Source of the DNA: Enoplosus armatus
Lineage: Eukaryota; Chordata; Actinopteri; Centrarchiformes; Enoplosidae
DNA: 64,000 nt
Direction of reading: 5' to 3'
NCBI RefSeq assembly: GCF_043641665.1
Contig: NC_092193.1
Coordinates: forward strand, 2,661,501 to 2,725,500
How positions within the stretch are numbered: position 1 is the stretch's first letter; each line of letters starts with the position of its first letter. Positions 1-10,500 of the stretch are shown piece by piece. Made by a program: the position numbers and the translations under genes. The notes beneath the pieces were generated by a model. That model had not been told where the DNA came from and did no database searches. It saw only the letters and a program-made list of their open reading frames with translations.

Positions 1-444
1 CCTTTGACAAGTCATGTGCTCCTTTCTAGCCATGTGTACTTTGTCTGTCGCTCAGATGGGAGCGTTAGCATTAGCAATTTTCTTGTCTTTTTGTTTTTTC
101 TTTGCTCCTGCAGTTGGAAATTTTTAATAAGAGAGGAAAGCCGACACTGCGGAGCATCATGCAGGCAAAAAGAGGCCAGAAAAATCCAGGGAAAATGTCA
201 TAACTCTAAACTGTCCTCCTCTCAGGAATCAAAGAGGAGCCGCCATTTTTCAGCTTGACAACCATCAATTTCTGAGTTTTTTTTTTTTTCCGCACACAGA
301 AAATCCTTCTGAGTGAAGGTAAAGCATGAAAAGCACCAAGACTTTTTTCTTTTCACCTGACAGTGATGAAATTCAAAACCATGTAATGCAAAGTTCAAAT
401 GTATACTGACAAACAAGCTTGATGTGCCTGTATGTGAGCTTCTT

Positions 445-446
<2 letters not shown>

Positions 447-514
<68 letters not shown>
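447..514. repeat. (TG)34 microsatellite
   Basis: Uninterrupted TG dinucleotide run. Long open frames across it encode only Cys/Val and are not genes. Confidence 0.97.
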
Positions 515-518
<4 letters not shown>

Positions 519-947
519 TCTTGTCCTGTATTCCCGGGGGAGTCCTTGGGCGTTTCCTCTCGGCTCAACTGTGTGTTAATGTGTGTTTGTGTGTGTATTT
601 ATGGATGCAAAGCTCTGCGTGTTTATGTGATCGTGTTAAATCTCAACAAAAAGTCAAAACAAAACAAAAATATTTTGTGTTGTAATTTTGGTGAACGTAG
701 TCGGCAAATCACTAAAATGTTAATGATAATAATGGTGTATTCTTGAAGAATTAAAGGCACTTAATTGGTATAATGTTGTTGTTGTTATTGTTATTGAGAT
801 GATAAAGAGCCTTTACAATAGAACCACATTTCCCAGAAGTCCCTGGTTCACATTTCAGGGTTTAGTTGCTTTGCTCAACAGATTCTTGGCAGCTTTTTTC
901 TAATCACTTTGCCTGCGCTGATGTGTTCGTATCTCTGTGGGATTTAT

Positions 948-968
948 ATAGCCAGAAGTATATGGACA
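948..968 (+). mobile_element. Tc1-like terminal repeat fragment
   Basis: agccagaagtatatggacac closely matches the left end of the element at 2217-2491, but I see no partner end nearby. Confidence 0.4.
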
Positions 969-1092
969 CGTACTTTTCTGTCCCTCTGCTCAGTGGCTTC
1001 TTGGTTTGGGGGTGGCCCCCTTACTTTTGGCCATGTGGTATTATTTCATTCATGTTAATACTTTTGTGTTGTGGCTCTAGGAATGGCTGTGT

Positions 1093-1420
1093 CAAATCTC
1101 AACTACTACTTGATGGGTTTTGATGGTTCCCAGATAATGAATTGTAAGAACTGTGGGGATTCCCTGACTTTCGCTCCAGCGTCCATCATGAGGTCAAAAC
1201 ATGCCTTTTGTTTTTGACCAAATATCTGCAAACCTGAAGACATCCCCATCAGTCTCTGCTGTGCTTTGTGTTTAGTGCTAATTAGCAAATATTATCCTGC
1301 TAACACGCTAAGCTAAGACAGTCAACATGGTCAACATCATACCTGCAAAACATCTGTATGTTAGCATTGTCACTGTAAGCATGTTAGCATTTAGCTGACT
1401 AAAGCTGATTGTTGGTGTTA
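1093..1420 (+). repeat. Dispersed fish repeat, copy 1
   Basis: Contains gctaattagcaaatatta, ctaacacgctaagctaagac, gtcaacatggtcaacatcat and agcatgttagcatttagct. The same family, in opposite orientation, lies at about 13890-14340. It is familiar to me as an abundant percomorph interspersed repeat of unclear class. Boundaries are approximate. Confidence 0.6.
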
Positions 1421-1509
1421 TTGCCGGCACATATTCAGGGCAGACTGCTGTCGCTCTTCTGTCTTCAGTCTCTCATATTCCTGCGTCTGTTGGAGAGAAA
1501 TGTTGAGAC

Positions 1510-1513
<4 letters not shown>

Positions 1514-1549
<36 letters not shown>
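1514..1549. repeat. (AG)18 microsatellite
   Basis: Uninterrupted AG run. Confidence 0.95.
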
Positions 1550-1550
<1 letters not shown>

Positions 1551-1774
1551 CATGTTATAGTCTCTGTTAAGTTCAGCTTCCTGAGTCACATGACAGAAAA
1601 CTCCTCTTTTTCTCACTTCTCCTCTTTGTCACCATCTTTCTCTCCCTCCTCTCGTCAAACGCTCTTAGTTCTCCATCTTTGTCCTCTCTCTCATTCTCTC
1701 TATCTCTAGTGTTGCAGTGTGGAAACAATAAAATCAAACTCTGTTTCCTTTTTAGGTGCTGGACAGATGCAACA

Positions 1775-1792
1775 CCCCCCCCCCCCCCCCCC
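1775..1792. repeat. C18 homopolymer
   Basis: Eighteen consecutive C; the true length is likely uncertain because such runs are hard to sequence. Confidence 0.9.
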
Positions 1793-1909
1793 TTCTCTGC
1801 TTCTTTTTATCAATGTCACTCTCTCTTTCCCCTGCTCTTTCTTTCTTGATCTTTCCTTCTCTTTCTTTATCCTTCTTACTCTTTTCTTCATATTTCTGTG
1901 TCTTCCTCC

Positions 1910-2070
1910 TCTCTCTCTCTGTCTGTCTGTCTGTCTCTCTGTGTCTCTCTCTCTCTGTCTCTCTCTCTCTGTCTCTCTCTCTGTCTCTCTCTCTGTCTCT
2001 CTCTCTGTGTCTCTCTCTCTCTCTCTCTCTGTCTCTCTGTCTCTCTCTCTGTCTCTCTCTCTCTCTCTCT
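1910..2070. repeat. CT / GTCTCT imperfect microsatellite
   Basis: 160 bp of CT dinucleotides with regular G interruptions (gtctctctct units). Open frames in it translate to Ser/Leu or Arg/Glu strings and are not genes. Confidence 0.95.
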
Positions 2071-2216
2071 TACTGTATATGGTCATGGAGGCTCAGGCCT
2101 GCGGTTTAAGAACAAACTGACTCTCCACACACAGTCTCTCTCTGTGGGAAGGTGATTTCGCAGAGCAGAGTCGTGCTCTGACGCTGCAGTTGTTGTGTGC
2201 ATATTTGTGCATTAAA

Positions 2217-2491
2217 TGGCCAGAAGTATGTGGACGCCTGAACATTACACGCTTACGTTGTCGTTGATCATGTCATTACAAAACAATGGCCATTAATCTG
2301 CTGCTCTGTCAGCCTCCGCTCTTCTGGTTTCAGTCTTTCCACCAGATGTTGAACCTGCTGCAGAGATTTGATCCCATTCAGTGTTCCAGTTCATCCCAAA
2401 GGTGTTGGATGGGGTTGAGGTCAGGGCTCTGTGCAGGCCAGTCAAGTTCTTCCACACCACACGCGCCATGTGTCCACATACTTATGGCCTT
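2217..2491 (-). mobile_element. Tc1/mariner-like remnant with terminal inverted repeats and a transposase fragment
   Basis: Left end ggccagaagtatgtggac (2218-2235) and right end gtccacatacttatggcc (2472-2489) are inverted copies with 17 of 18 bases matching. On the minus strand, 2488-2381 encodes a Tc1-type C-terminal piece, EELDWPAQSPDLNPIQHLWD, which is the WPAQSPDLNPIE-type block around the third catalytic residue. Here the catalytic Glu of PIE is Gln. Only the outer part of the element remains (about 275 bp versus over 1 kb for a full copy), so it is inactive and internally deleted. Confidence 0.8.
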
Positions 2492-3454
2492 ATAGAGTAA
2501 TTGATATCTAATATCAGTATCTACCCTGTTGTGAGATGTTAAAAACGAAATGACGGTAACGGCCTGAGACAGACAGACAGGCAGACAGACGGAGGCAGGC
2601 AGTGAGTAGAGGAAGAGCAGAGCCCGAGTCATCCTTCCTTCCTCTGTCTCTATTTAAAGACCTTCATCCCTCCATCCTCATCAGCTGCGTCTTCATCCCT
2701 GTCTCTGGTCAAAGAATTGAGGATTTTTGTTGCTTCTTTAAAGGATAATTCCAGTTTATCACAACTTGGATCTTAGTTTTGTAGTTTCACAGTCCGTTAC
2801 ACAAAAAATATTTTATATTATTATATATTATATATTTTATTTTGACGACTAAATGATTAATCGATTAATGGATCGGTGGATTAATTGTCGTTTCAGGTGC
2901 ACTCACGTCCAAATGAAGTGGTTTACGTGAGTGAGTCCCGACGTTTTTTGTCTTGTGGAGCCTCAAAATGAAGCAGCGTCTCATGAGTTCAACTGAAGAC
3001 TTATGTAGTTTTCTTCCAGGATTTGAAGGATTTTAGAATTTCAAGTTAATTATTTAAAGCGCCATAACCTTAACCACGTGTTTATTATTGTGACCATGAC
3101 GATGAAGGTCCCCTGCTGGTTGGTTTCTAAAAGACATGGACTTTAAAGGACTTGTTGTTATCTGAGACATGTCTGGGTGAATAAAGGCAGAGTTCAGAAA
3201 CGTAATAACTGTAGAAGTTTTCCAGACAGTAGCTCCTGACAGACTGACTGACAGACTGACTGACTGCCTGTCTCGCTGACTGACTGTTTGACTGCCTGCC
3301 TGTCTGTCTGTCTGTCTGTCTGTCTAGATGGAGATTGCTAACACAGAGCTGTTACAGTTTCTAACAGAACAGCTCGCTGACTGACGCGTTCATTTCACTT
3401 TGACTTGTCTTCCCTGATAAAATCCCAATGAAGTCAAGAAGACGGCTTGAGGCT

Positions 3455-3456
<2 letters not shown>

Positions 3457-3492
<36 letters not shown>
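3457..3492. repeat. (GT)18 microsatellite
   Basis: Uninterrupted GT run. Confidence 0.95.
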
Positions 3493-3494
<2 letters not shown>

Positions 3495-5958
3495 ATGTCA
3501 CCTTTTTTAAGTTAGTAATTTGAAGACCTCCCTCTATTTATCCCTTGTGTCTCAGCCTCCCCCAGCGTCTCTTTTTCTCTTTTCAAACTGAAACATTTGC
3601 CAGTTTCTCTTTCTCTCTGCAGGGTAGTCAGATCCCCTACCAGAGATGCTAATTATTGCCATGTGTCTTGCCTTCACGCTACCAGAAACACACACACACA
3701 CACACAGTGCTGACATTGTCACCGATGACGTCCGTGCCCACAGTTGGTTTCTTGATCCGAGCCAGTTTGTCACATGTATGTGTGTTTAAGAAGGATTTGT
3801 CAAGTCAGCCGCGCAAACAGCTTTTTCCGTGTTCGACAAATCCGCTGCAGATTTAGCGACACTCAGGTCTGTTTCACGAGTCAGGCGAATTTTTTTAAAA
3901 TTCTTTTTACTTAGTCATCCTCCAGTCAGAGAAATGCTGAATGTCTTCCACAGCTCATCACAACATTTCTGTCTGAGTATGAAAGCACGTTTAGGCTTCA
4001 GGAGTGTTTGAGAATGAATATTTATTCATTTATTTGTTTTTTGAATATACTGCGGCAGTTAAAGACAATACACGAACCTAAAAAACACAATTACCCAAAA
4101 GAAAAAGCTACTACATGGACATTCAGGTCAAATTAAATAACACAAAAGTGTAAATAGTATGTGACATGAGCAAAATGTTAAGCTTGACACTGAATGAAAT
4201 GTTTGGTAAAAGTAAAGGAGGTGGACAAAATCAAAAGAGCTGGTGTGTAAAGGTGTTTGTCTGTAATTGGGTTTCATCAGGTGTTTGTCTTAATCTGTCT
4301 TCCTGTGTAGGAAAAGCACATTCAGCATTCGTAAGTTCACTTAATGTGCACTTTTCAGATATAAAAATACAGTTAGGATTCATACAAGTGCGTCATAGAT
4401 TGAAACTGTGAATATAAATGTGTGTTTTTATGTTTGCACACCAGCTCGCGTCAGTTTGCCCCTGAAGGGATGAATAAATGTTTTTAATATGAATCGAGTA
4501 AAGCAACAGGGTCAAAGTGCTGTTTTAGTTTCCTCCTCACTCCTCACCTTCTCTTTCTCCCTTTACATCTCTAAACTTTCCTGTTACATCTCCTTTAGTT
4601 TACCTTCCTCCACTCTCATTGTCCACCAGCTCATCTTCTTCTTACACTTTTTGCCCCCCCCCCCTTATATTTTCTTTTCCTCGCTGTCTTTCTCACCTGT
4701 TTTTCCTGTCAGTTTGCACATTAAAAACTGATTGTCTCTCTCTGCTTTCACACTTTGTCTTGCTTTTGATTTGCCATCAAAATGCCTCTGGTACTTCTGT
4801 CAGCTTTTAAACTCTAATTCCCATGATGCTTCTCTCTTTTGCCTTCTGCTCTCCTCTAAACTTGGTGCCTTATTTGTTTTACTTCACTTGGAGTTGGGTG
4901 GAGTTAAACGCACTCAAACACTGTCAATCAAAAACAAGCGCTCAGCTGACATTCATTTACTTTCCGGTGATTTCACAAACTTTTCTGGCTCTCTTTTACA
5001 AAAACTTTCTTTGCAAATTTGGCAAACTCCTCCCGTCTGGTATTCCCTGGTGGTTAAAACACAACGCCAGGAATCATTATAAGAGAGCTATTGGATTCAG
5101 ATGTGCTTTGTGCTGCGTGCAAATCTGCTGATGGCACCTTAGGTCGGCTTGATTTATCACTTCACTCGGGGAGATCGGTCAGCAAGTTCTGAGGCGGTTC
5201 GTCGCACCGTGAAAAGGTGCATTAACTGCATCTGCAGCGCTTTGAGGTCCAAATTTATGCACGTATACACACATACACACACACATGCACCCAAACTGCA
5301 GCATCTGGTCTTGGTTGAGTGGAGAGAATGACTAAGCATAATGTGATAAGTCAAACAGCTTTCTCTCTGACTGCTCTGTGTTTTGATGTGCTTATGAACT
5401 CCAGACTCTGCCATGTGAAGCACATGTAGCACACAACAGGAGATCGTCCCTGTCAGACGCATTCTTACCTTTTCTCACCTGGTTTAGGCGAAGGGTGGAG
5501 CCTGGGTGGAGCGTGCAGGAGGCAGGACATGACGCGAAAAGTGCGCCGCAGTGTTTAGTTCACAGCACATTGGAGATGGCGGATGAAGCTGCCTTTTGGT
5601 TCCTTCTTCTTCTCCCTCGGATGTTCGTATTCTCTCAGTTCATGCCAGTCACATGATTGAAACGCACACTTGCTCGTTGTGAATTCTCCGGACATTTCAT
5701 GGACTTTCTCCTGAAAGTCTGTTTTAATGTACGGTGCAACTGATTCAGACATTTGCATTCTCACATACGGCTCCTCCGGCTTAATGTCCACATCAGTTCA
5801 GGGTTGCAGTGCGTGGAAATGTCAGCGCTGCCTTGTTGGTTCTGTGAGGTTAGAAAAACCTTGAGTATTCTGTACTGTGACTTTGCTGGCTTCAGTATTA
5901 TAAAAGTTATATAAAAGAATATGGAAAGTAAATGTGTCTTTCTCTGTTTCTCTGGCAG

Positions 5959-6030
5959 GTGATATCACACAGAAGGGCTATGAGAAGAAGCGATCCAAGC
6001 TGATTGGAGCCTTCTTCCCACAAACACCAG
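5959..6030 (+). CDS. dip2c: dip2c exon A (likely exon 2), DMAP1-binding domain
   Basis: The acceptor is ctctggcag and the donor is ccag|gtaaaa. The 72-nt exon begins with two bases that complete a Gly codon and reads GDITQKGYEKKRSKLIGAFF, matching the DIP2 N-terminal segment just after the LSEG of exon 1. It is the middle of the DMAP1-binding-like region. The phase is 1-1, so the exon can be skipped without breaking the frame. Confidence 0.93.
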
Positions 6031-7329
6031 GTAAAACTGACCTTCCCTTCACCTTTTCATTCGGCCCTTGTAATAAATGTCAGTTCTTGAAGCGTTGTGT
6101 TATCAGAGCAACTTTTAGAAATATCATGAACGAATATCATCACCATGAACATGCGTCACCTGCAGGTTTTTCCTACTGAGATAAAAAGAAAAAATCCCTC
6201 TTTTGTGAGAGAAATGGTCAAGAAAAGAAGAGCCAAGTTAAACAACATACAAATAATACAAACGAAGAAAACAAATTAGACACTTAGACACTAATTTCTG
6301 TCACAACATTGACAACAGTGCCGGTTCTTCTGACTGCTCAAGACCCCTGAAGTGTCAGTCGTGACTGATTATGAGTTCTGAACGTTGAACCTGACCTTGA
6401 ATCGGACATGTCAGCAATAATATAAAGAGTATAAAACAAAAAAATTGATCTGAATGCTGCTTTGATTCTATTCTTATTCATATTTAACACATGGGAGAGA
6501 AATGCAGATGTTTCAGCTGCGTGTGTCCTAATCCTAACAGGACTATTTAAACCTGAAAAAATCACAAGTCAAATTACATTTTTTCATATAAACTCTTTAT
6601 TTTTTGTGTCAAGATGATTTGTTTTTCTTCTACCTTCAAAGTTGGACATCCCGTGGACACTTTGTCTACATGTTGAGGATATTTGACCAAGACACAGTGA
6701 AAAGTCAACAGGCCGAAACACATTTAGCCTTTAGTCTGTTAGTTTCACACAGAGATGATTATTCTTATGATGCTGGTCGTGGTTTGTTTCACTGAAAGGA
6801 CTCAAACTTTGAAACTGCAGTGCTTTCATTTGGAGAATACCCATTTATTTATTTATTTAGATATTTTTGTCCAATAGACTTCCAATATGCACTGTTGGGG
6901 TTCGGGTTTGGTTTTCTTCTCAAAGGAAATGATGTTCCTCCGTATAGGATATGTGTTGTTTCGGATCTTCGTACTCTTAATAAATCATCACCAGTTGAGT
7001 TGTTTTGGTAATTCACCACAGAAAGATGTTATTGAGTCCCACCACAAAGGATCTAAAAGACACCACATCAGACTGACTGCTGGTGATGGGACTGGAGCGT
7101 CACTGGAGACCAGCAGACACACTGGCACTGCCAAAGCTATTACTGGAATACACTGTGTGTGTGTGTGTGTGTGTGTCTTCATAGGGTGGGGGATGTCAGG
7201 AAGTGCATTATGGGAAGGAATGAGGGGTGTGGGATGGAGAAAATGTGTGGTATTCACATCCAGGCCCAGTGGGGGGGTTGTCGCTAGTTCATTATGGGAG
7301 ACTGGATGACACACACTCCTCTGTGCACG

Positions 7330-7383
<54 letters not shown>

Positions 7384-7490
7384 GTATTCTGACACTACAC
7401 TGCTCAGTCCTGTATGCACTTTTACCAGAAGCACACATTTGTGCACATGCATATACACAATACCCCCTTTCTCTCATTTTCAGAAGCTCT

Positions 7491-7523
<33 letters not shown>

Positions 7524-10500
7524 CAGTAACACAGTTTCCTCCCCTGTGATGTATTTCAGCTCTAAGGCCTGTTAATCCGCACTGCTTGGTACATAGTCAG
7601 GCTGATATCGTTTGATTAAAGCATGTACTGTGTTCAAAGTCAAGGATTTTCGCCCAGTTATCCAGATTTACATGGTTTCACATTATAGATTAGGCTTAGT
7701 TTACTCAGGGGGGACTTTTGATATCATGAGATTCAGCACGCTGTCCTCAATATCAGCCCAAAAAAATAAAGTTAAAATACTTTTCACTTATCGTAACTGT
7801 CGATTATTACACTAGGTGTTGTATAGTTTTTAGTCACAGACTAGAAGAAACATGGAGTTAGTGACAGTAAGGTCACTCTTGGTTTTGTAGGAACCTTTTG
7901 AAATAATTTGAGTTTGGCTTTTCTACATAAAAAAAACAATTGCTAAAATCCACCACACAATCTCACGTAAAACAATGTTCATAACGTCACAACTTTCCAT
8001 CCAGAGGGGAGAAGCTCAAACTCTAGGACACTCGAAAGGTATTGGAGTCCTTGAAATTGCTCTCATGTGGAAAACGTGAGACTGATCTGGTGGTTTAACG
8101 CCAATGACTTTGGAAGTTACTTGGGCCACAAAATCCAGAGTTGAGGTGGGACAAGCTCATCATGACTGTGAAGGTCAAGATTAAAAAAAAAAAAAAGCAA
8201 ACATACCCCAGAACATTCTTCTCTTGAATACGTTCTACAGTATCTACCTAATGAGACAAGCGCTCTCAATCTCAAGTTTTGGTCACTTGTTTCCCTGGTC
8301 TTATTTTGTATATTATTTTGCACACTCGGAGTGTTATACCCCTTTCAGACAGCCGATGTGAGGATGTGTATGTATGGTCCAAATGAATTCATTTCCTGTC
8401 CTGGCAGCAATGCCAGTTGACCAAAGCTGGGAAGTCTTTGACCCGTATCCAACCCTGGTCAGGAGGAGGGTCGGCTGGTGCATGTTGACCCAAACAGATA
8501 GACCCGCAACGTGGGTTTCACCCGCCTCACTGCGTTGGTCTGAATGGGGTATCACAGTCAAAAGTCTTCCCCTAGTCCACCAAGCAAATGAAAACTGGAG
8601 GGGTCTCTTGTCTGGCAACCCGACATAAAATGTTCTCGGGCACGGTCCTCCATCGAGGGTTTGTCGTTTGGGCTCATGACCTCCTCTAAATGTTCCTTAC
8701 ACCATCCAACAATGTTCCCAGTCAATGCCAGCCTCTGCTAAGAATGTAGACAGACCGGTTGGTTTACCAAAGTTTTGCACTGCATTCCCTGGGGTTCATA
8801 AAGTTGGCAGAATGCAGCTGAGCACTATTTGAATACCATAGTCATTTGATAACTGTCTTGCCAGATCCTTAATCTGACATTAACTAAACCCTGAACTAAT
8901 TGAATCTAACCTATAACCTTAAAAAAAGTTTACACCCAACCATCTAATACATTCTCTATCCAAATGTTTTTCATCTGTTCTGGAATGAATCTACTATTGT
9001 TCCAACTATTCCCGTAACACCTCAAACTCAGACTTTACCAGAAGTCACTCCTCTTTCTGGAATGAAGCAAAGCCTGCAAAGCCTTCCCTCTCCTATATGT
9101 TCAGATGAGGTGAAACTCCTTTAGTCATTTCTTATCATTCAGTCATCAGACACCTGCTCTCATCAGCTGATCAGCATGGCAGCAGGGATTCAACTTGAAC
9201 GAACGAAATTCTGCTGCTCAATATGTCTGGATCTACTGAAGGATCCAGTGACTATTCCTTGCGGTCACAGCTACTGCATGAGCTGCATCCAGGACCACTT
9301 AGATCAAGAGGATGAAAGGAGTATCTACAGCTGCCCTCAGTGCAGGCAGACCTTCACACCGAGGCCTGTCCTGGTAAAAAATAACATGTTAGCATTTGTA
9401 GTGGAGGAACTGAAGAAGACTGGACTCCAAGCTGCTCCTGCTGATCACGGCTATGCTGGACCTGAAGATGTGGCCTGTGATGTCTGCACTGGGAGAAAAC
9501 TGAAAGCCTTTAAATCCTGTCTGCAATGTCTGGCCTCTTACTGTGAGAAACACCTTCAACTTCACTTTGATGTAGCTGCCTTAAAGAAACACAACCTAGT
9601 GGAAGCATCTGCAACGCTCCAGGAGAACATCTGCTCTCGTCATCAAGAAGTGATGAAGATGTTCTGCCGTACTGATCAGCAGTGTATCTGTTATCTCTGC
9701 TCTAAGGATGACCATAAAGGCCATAACAAAGTCTCAGCAGCAGCAGAAAGGACTGAGAAGCAGAGAGAGCTAGGTATGACTCTGCAAAAAATCCAGCAGA
9801 GGATCAAGGACAAAGAGAAAGATGTGAAGCTGTTTCAGCAGGAGGAAGACGCTGTTAATAACTCTGCCGAAAATGCACTGAGGAACACTGAGACGATCTT
9901 CACCGAGCTGATCAGTATCATTAAGAAAAGAGTCTTTGATGTGAACAACAAGATTAAATCTCGGCAGAAAACTGAAGTGGGTCGGTTCAAAAAGGTTCGG
10001 GAGAAGCTGCAGCAGGAGATCGATGAGCTGAGGAAGAGAGATGCTGAGCTGGTGAAGCTCTCACACACAGAGGATCACACTCATTTTCTATTAAATTACC
10101 CCTCATTGTCTCGTCTCCGCGAATCTCAAGACCCACCCAGTGTCAGAGTCCGCCGTCTGCGGTACTTTGAGAAGGTTGCAGTGGCTCTGTCGGAGGCCAG
10201 AGATAAACTACAGGAGGTTCTTCGTGAAGAATATGCAAAGATCTCAATGACAGTAACTGAAGCAGATGTTTTACCATCAAATCCACAACCCGAGACCAGA
10301 GCTGACTTTTTACATTATGCGTGCCAAATGACACTGGATCCAAACACTGCAAACACACATCTGTCAATATCTAAGGAGAACAGAAAGGTGGCATTCATGA
10401 GAGAAGAACAGAAATATTCTCTTCACCCAGAAAGATTCGCATTTTCCTGGCAGGTCCTGAGTAAAGAGAGTCTGACTGGACGTTGCTACTGGGAGGTGGA

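Larger units (their letters stand above)
1..5958 (+). other. dip2c: End of a large upstream intron of dip2c (intron 1)
   Basis: I found no exon encoding the DIP2 start (the LEVRARLAELELELSE-type segment) in this stretch, so it is inferred to be intronic. It holds microsatellites (447-514, 1514-1549, 1910-2070, 3457-3492), a C18 run (1775-1792), a dispersed fish repeat (about 1093-1420), a Tc1/mariner remnant (2217-2491), a fragment of the ATTAATCGATTAAT-type repeat near 2850-2890, and an unexplained minus-strand open frame at 5555-5791. Confidence 0.7.

Noticed and set aside
419..746. Open frames of poly Cys-Val across the TG array
   Set aside because: They exist only because TG repeats lack stops; no homology or splice logic supports them. 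The same applies to frames over every other CA/TG, GA and CT array in the window.
1706..2155. Arg/Glu-rich (minus) and Ser/Leu-rich (plus) frames of up to 133 codons
   Set aside because: Pure translation of the CT/GTCT microsatellite.
1..5958. Search for dip2c exon 1
   Set aside because: No ATG-led frame encoding the conserved DIP2 N-terminus followed by a phase-1 donor was found, so the start lies upstream of the window.
8334..8628. Overlapping plus and minus frames near 8.4 kb
   Set aside because: Neither matches a known domain. The area looks like an old non-coding repeat or unique intron.
9835..10367. Minus-strand frames inside the TRIM gene
   Set aside because: Shadows of the TRIM coding sequence.
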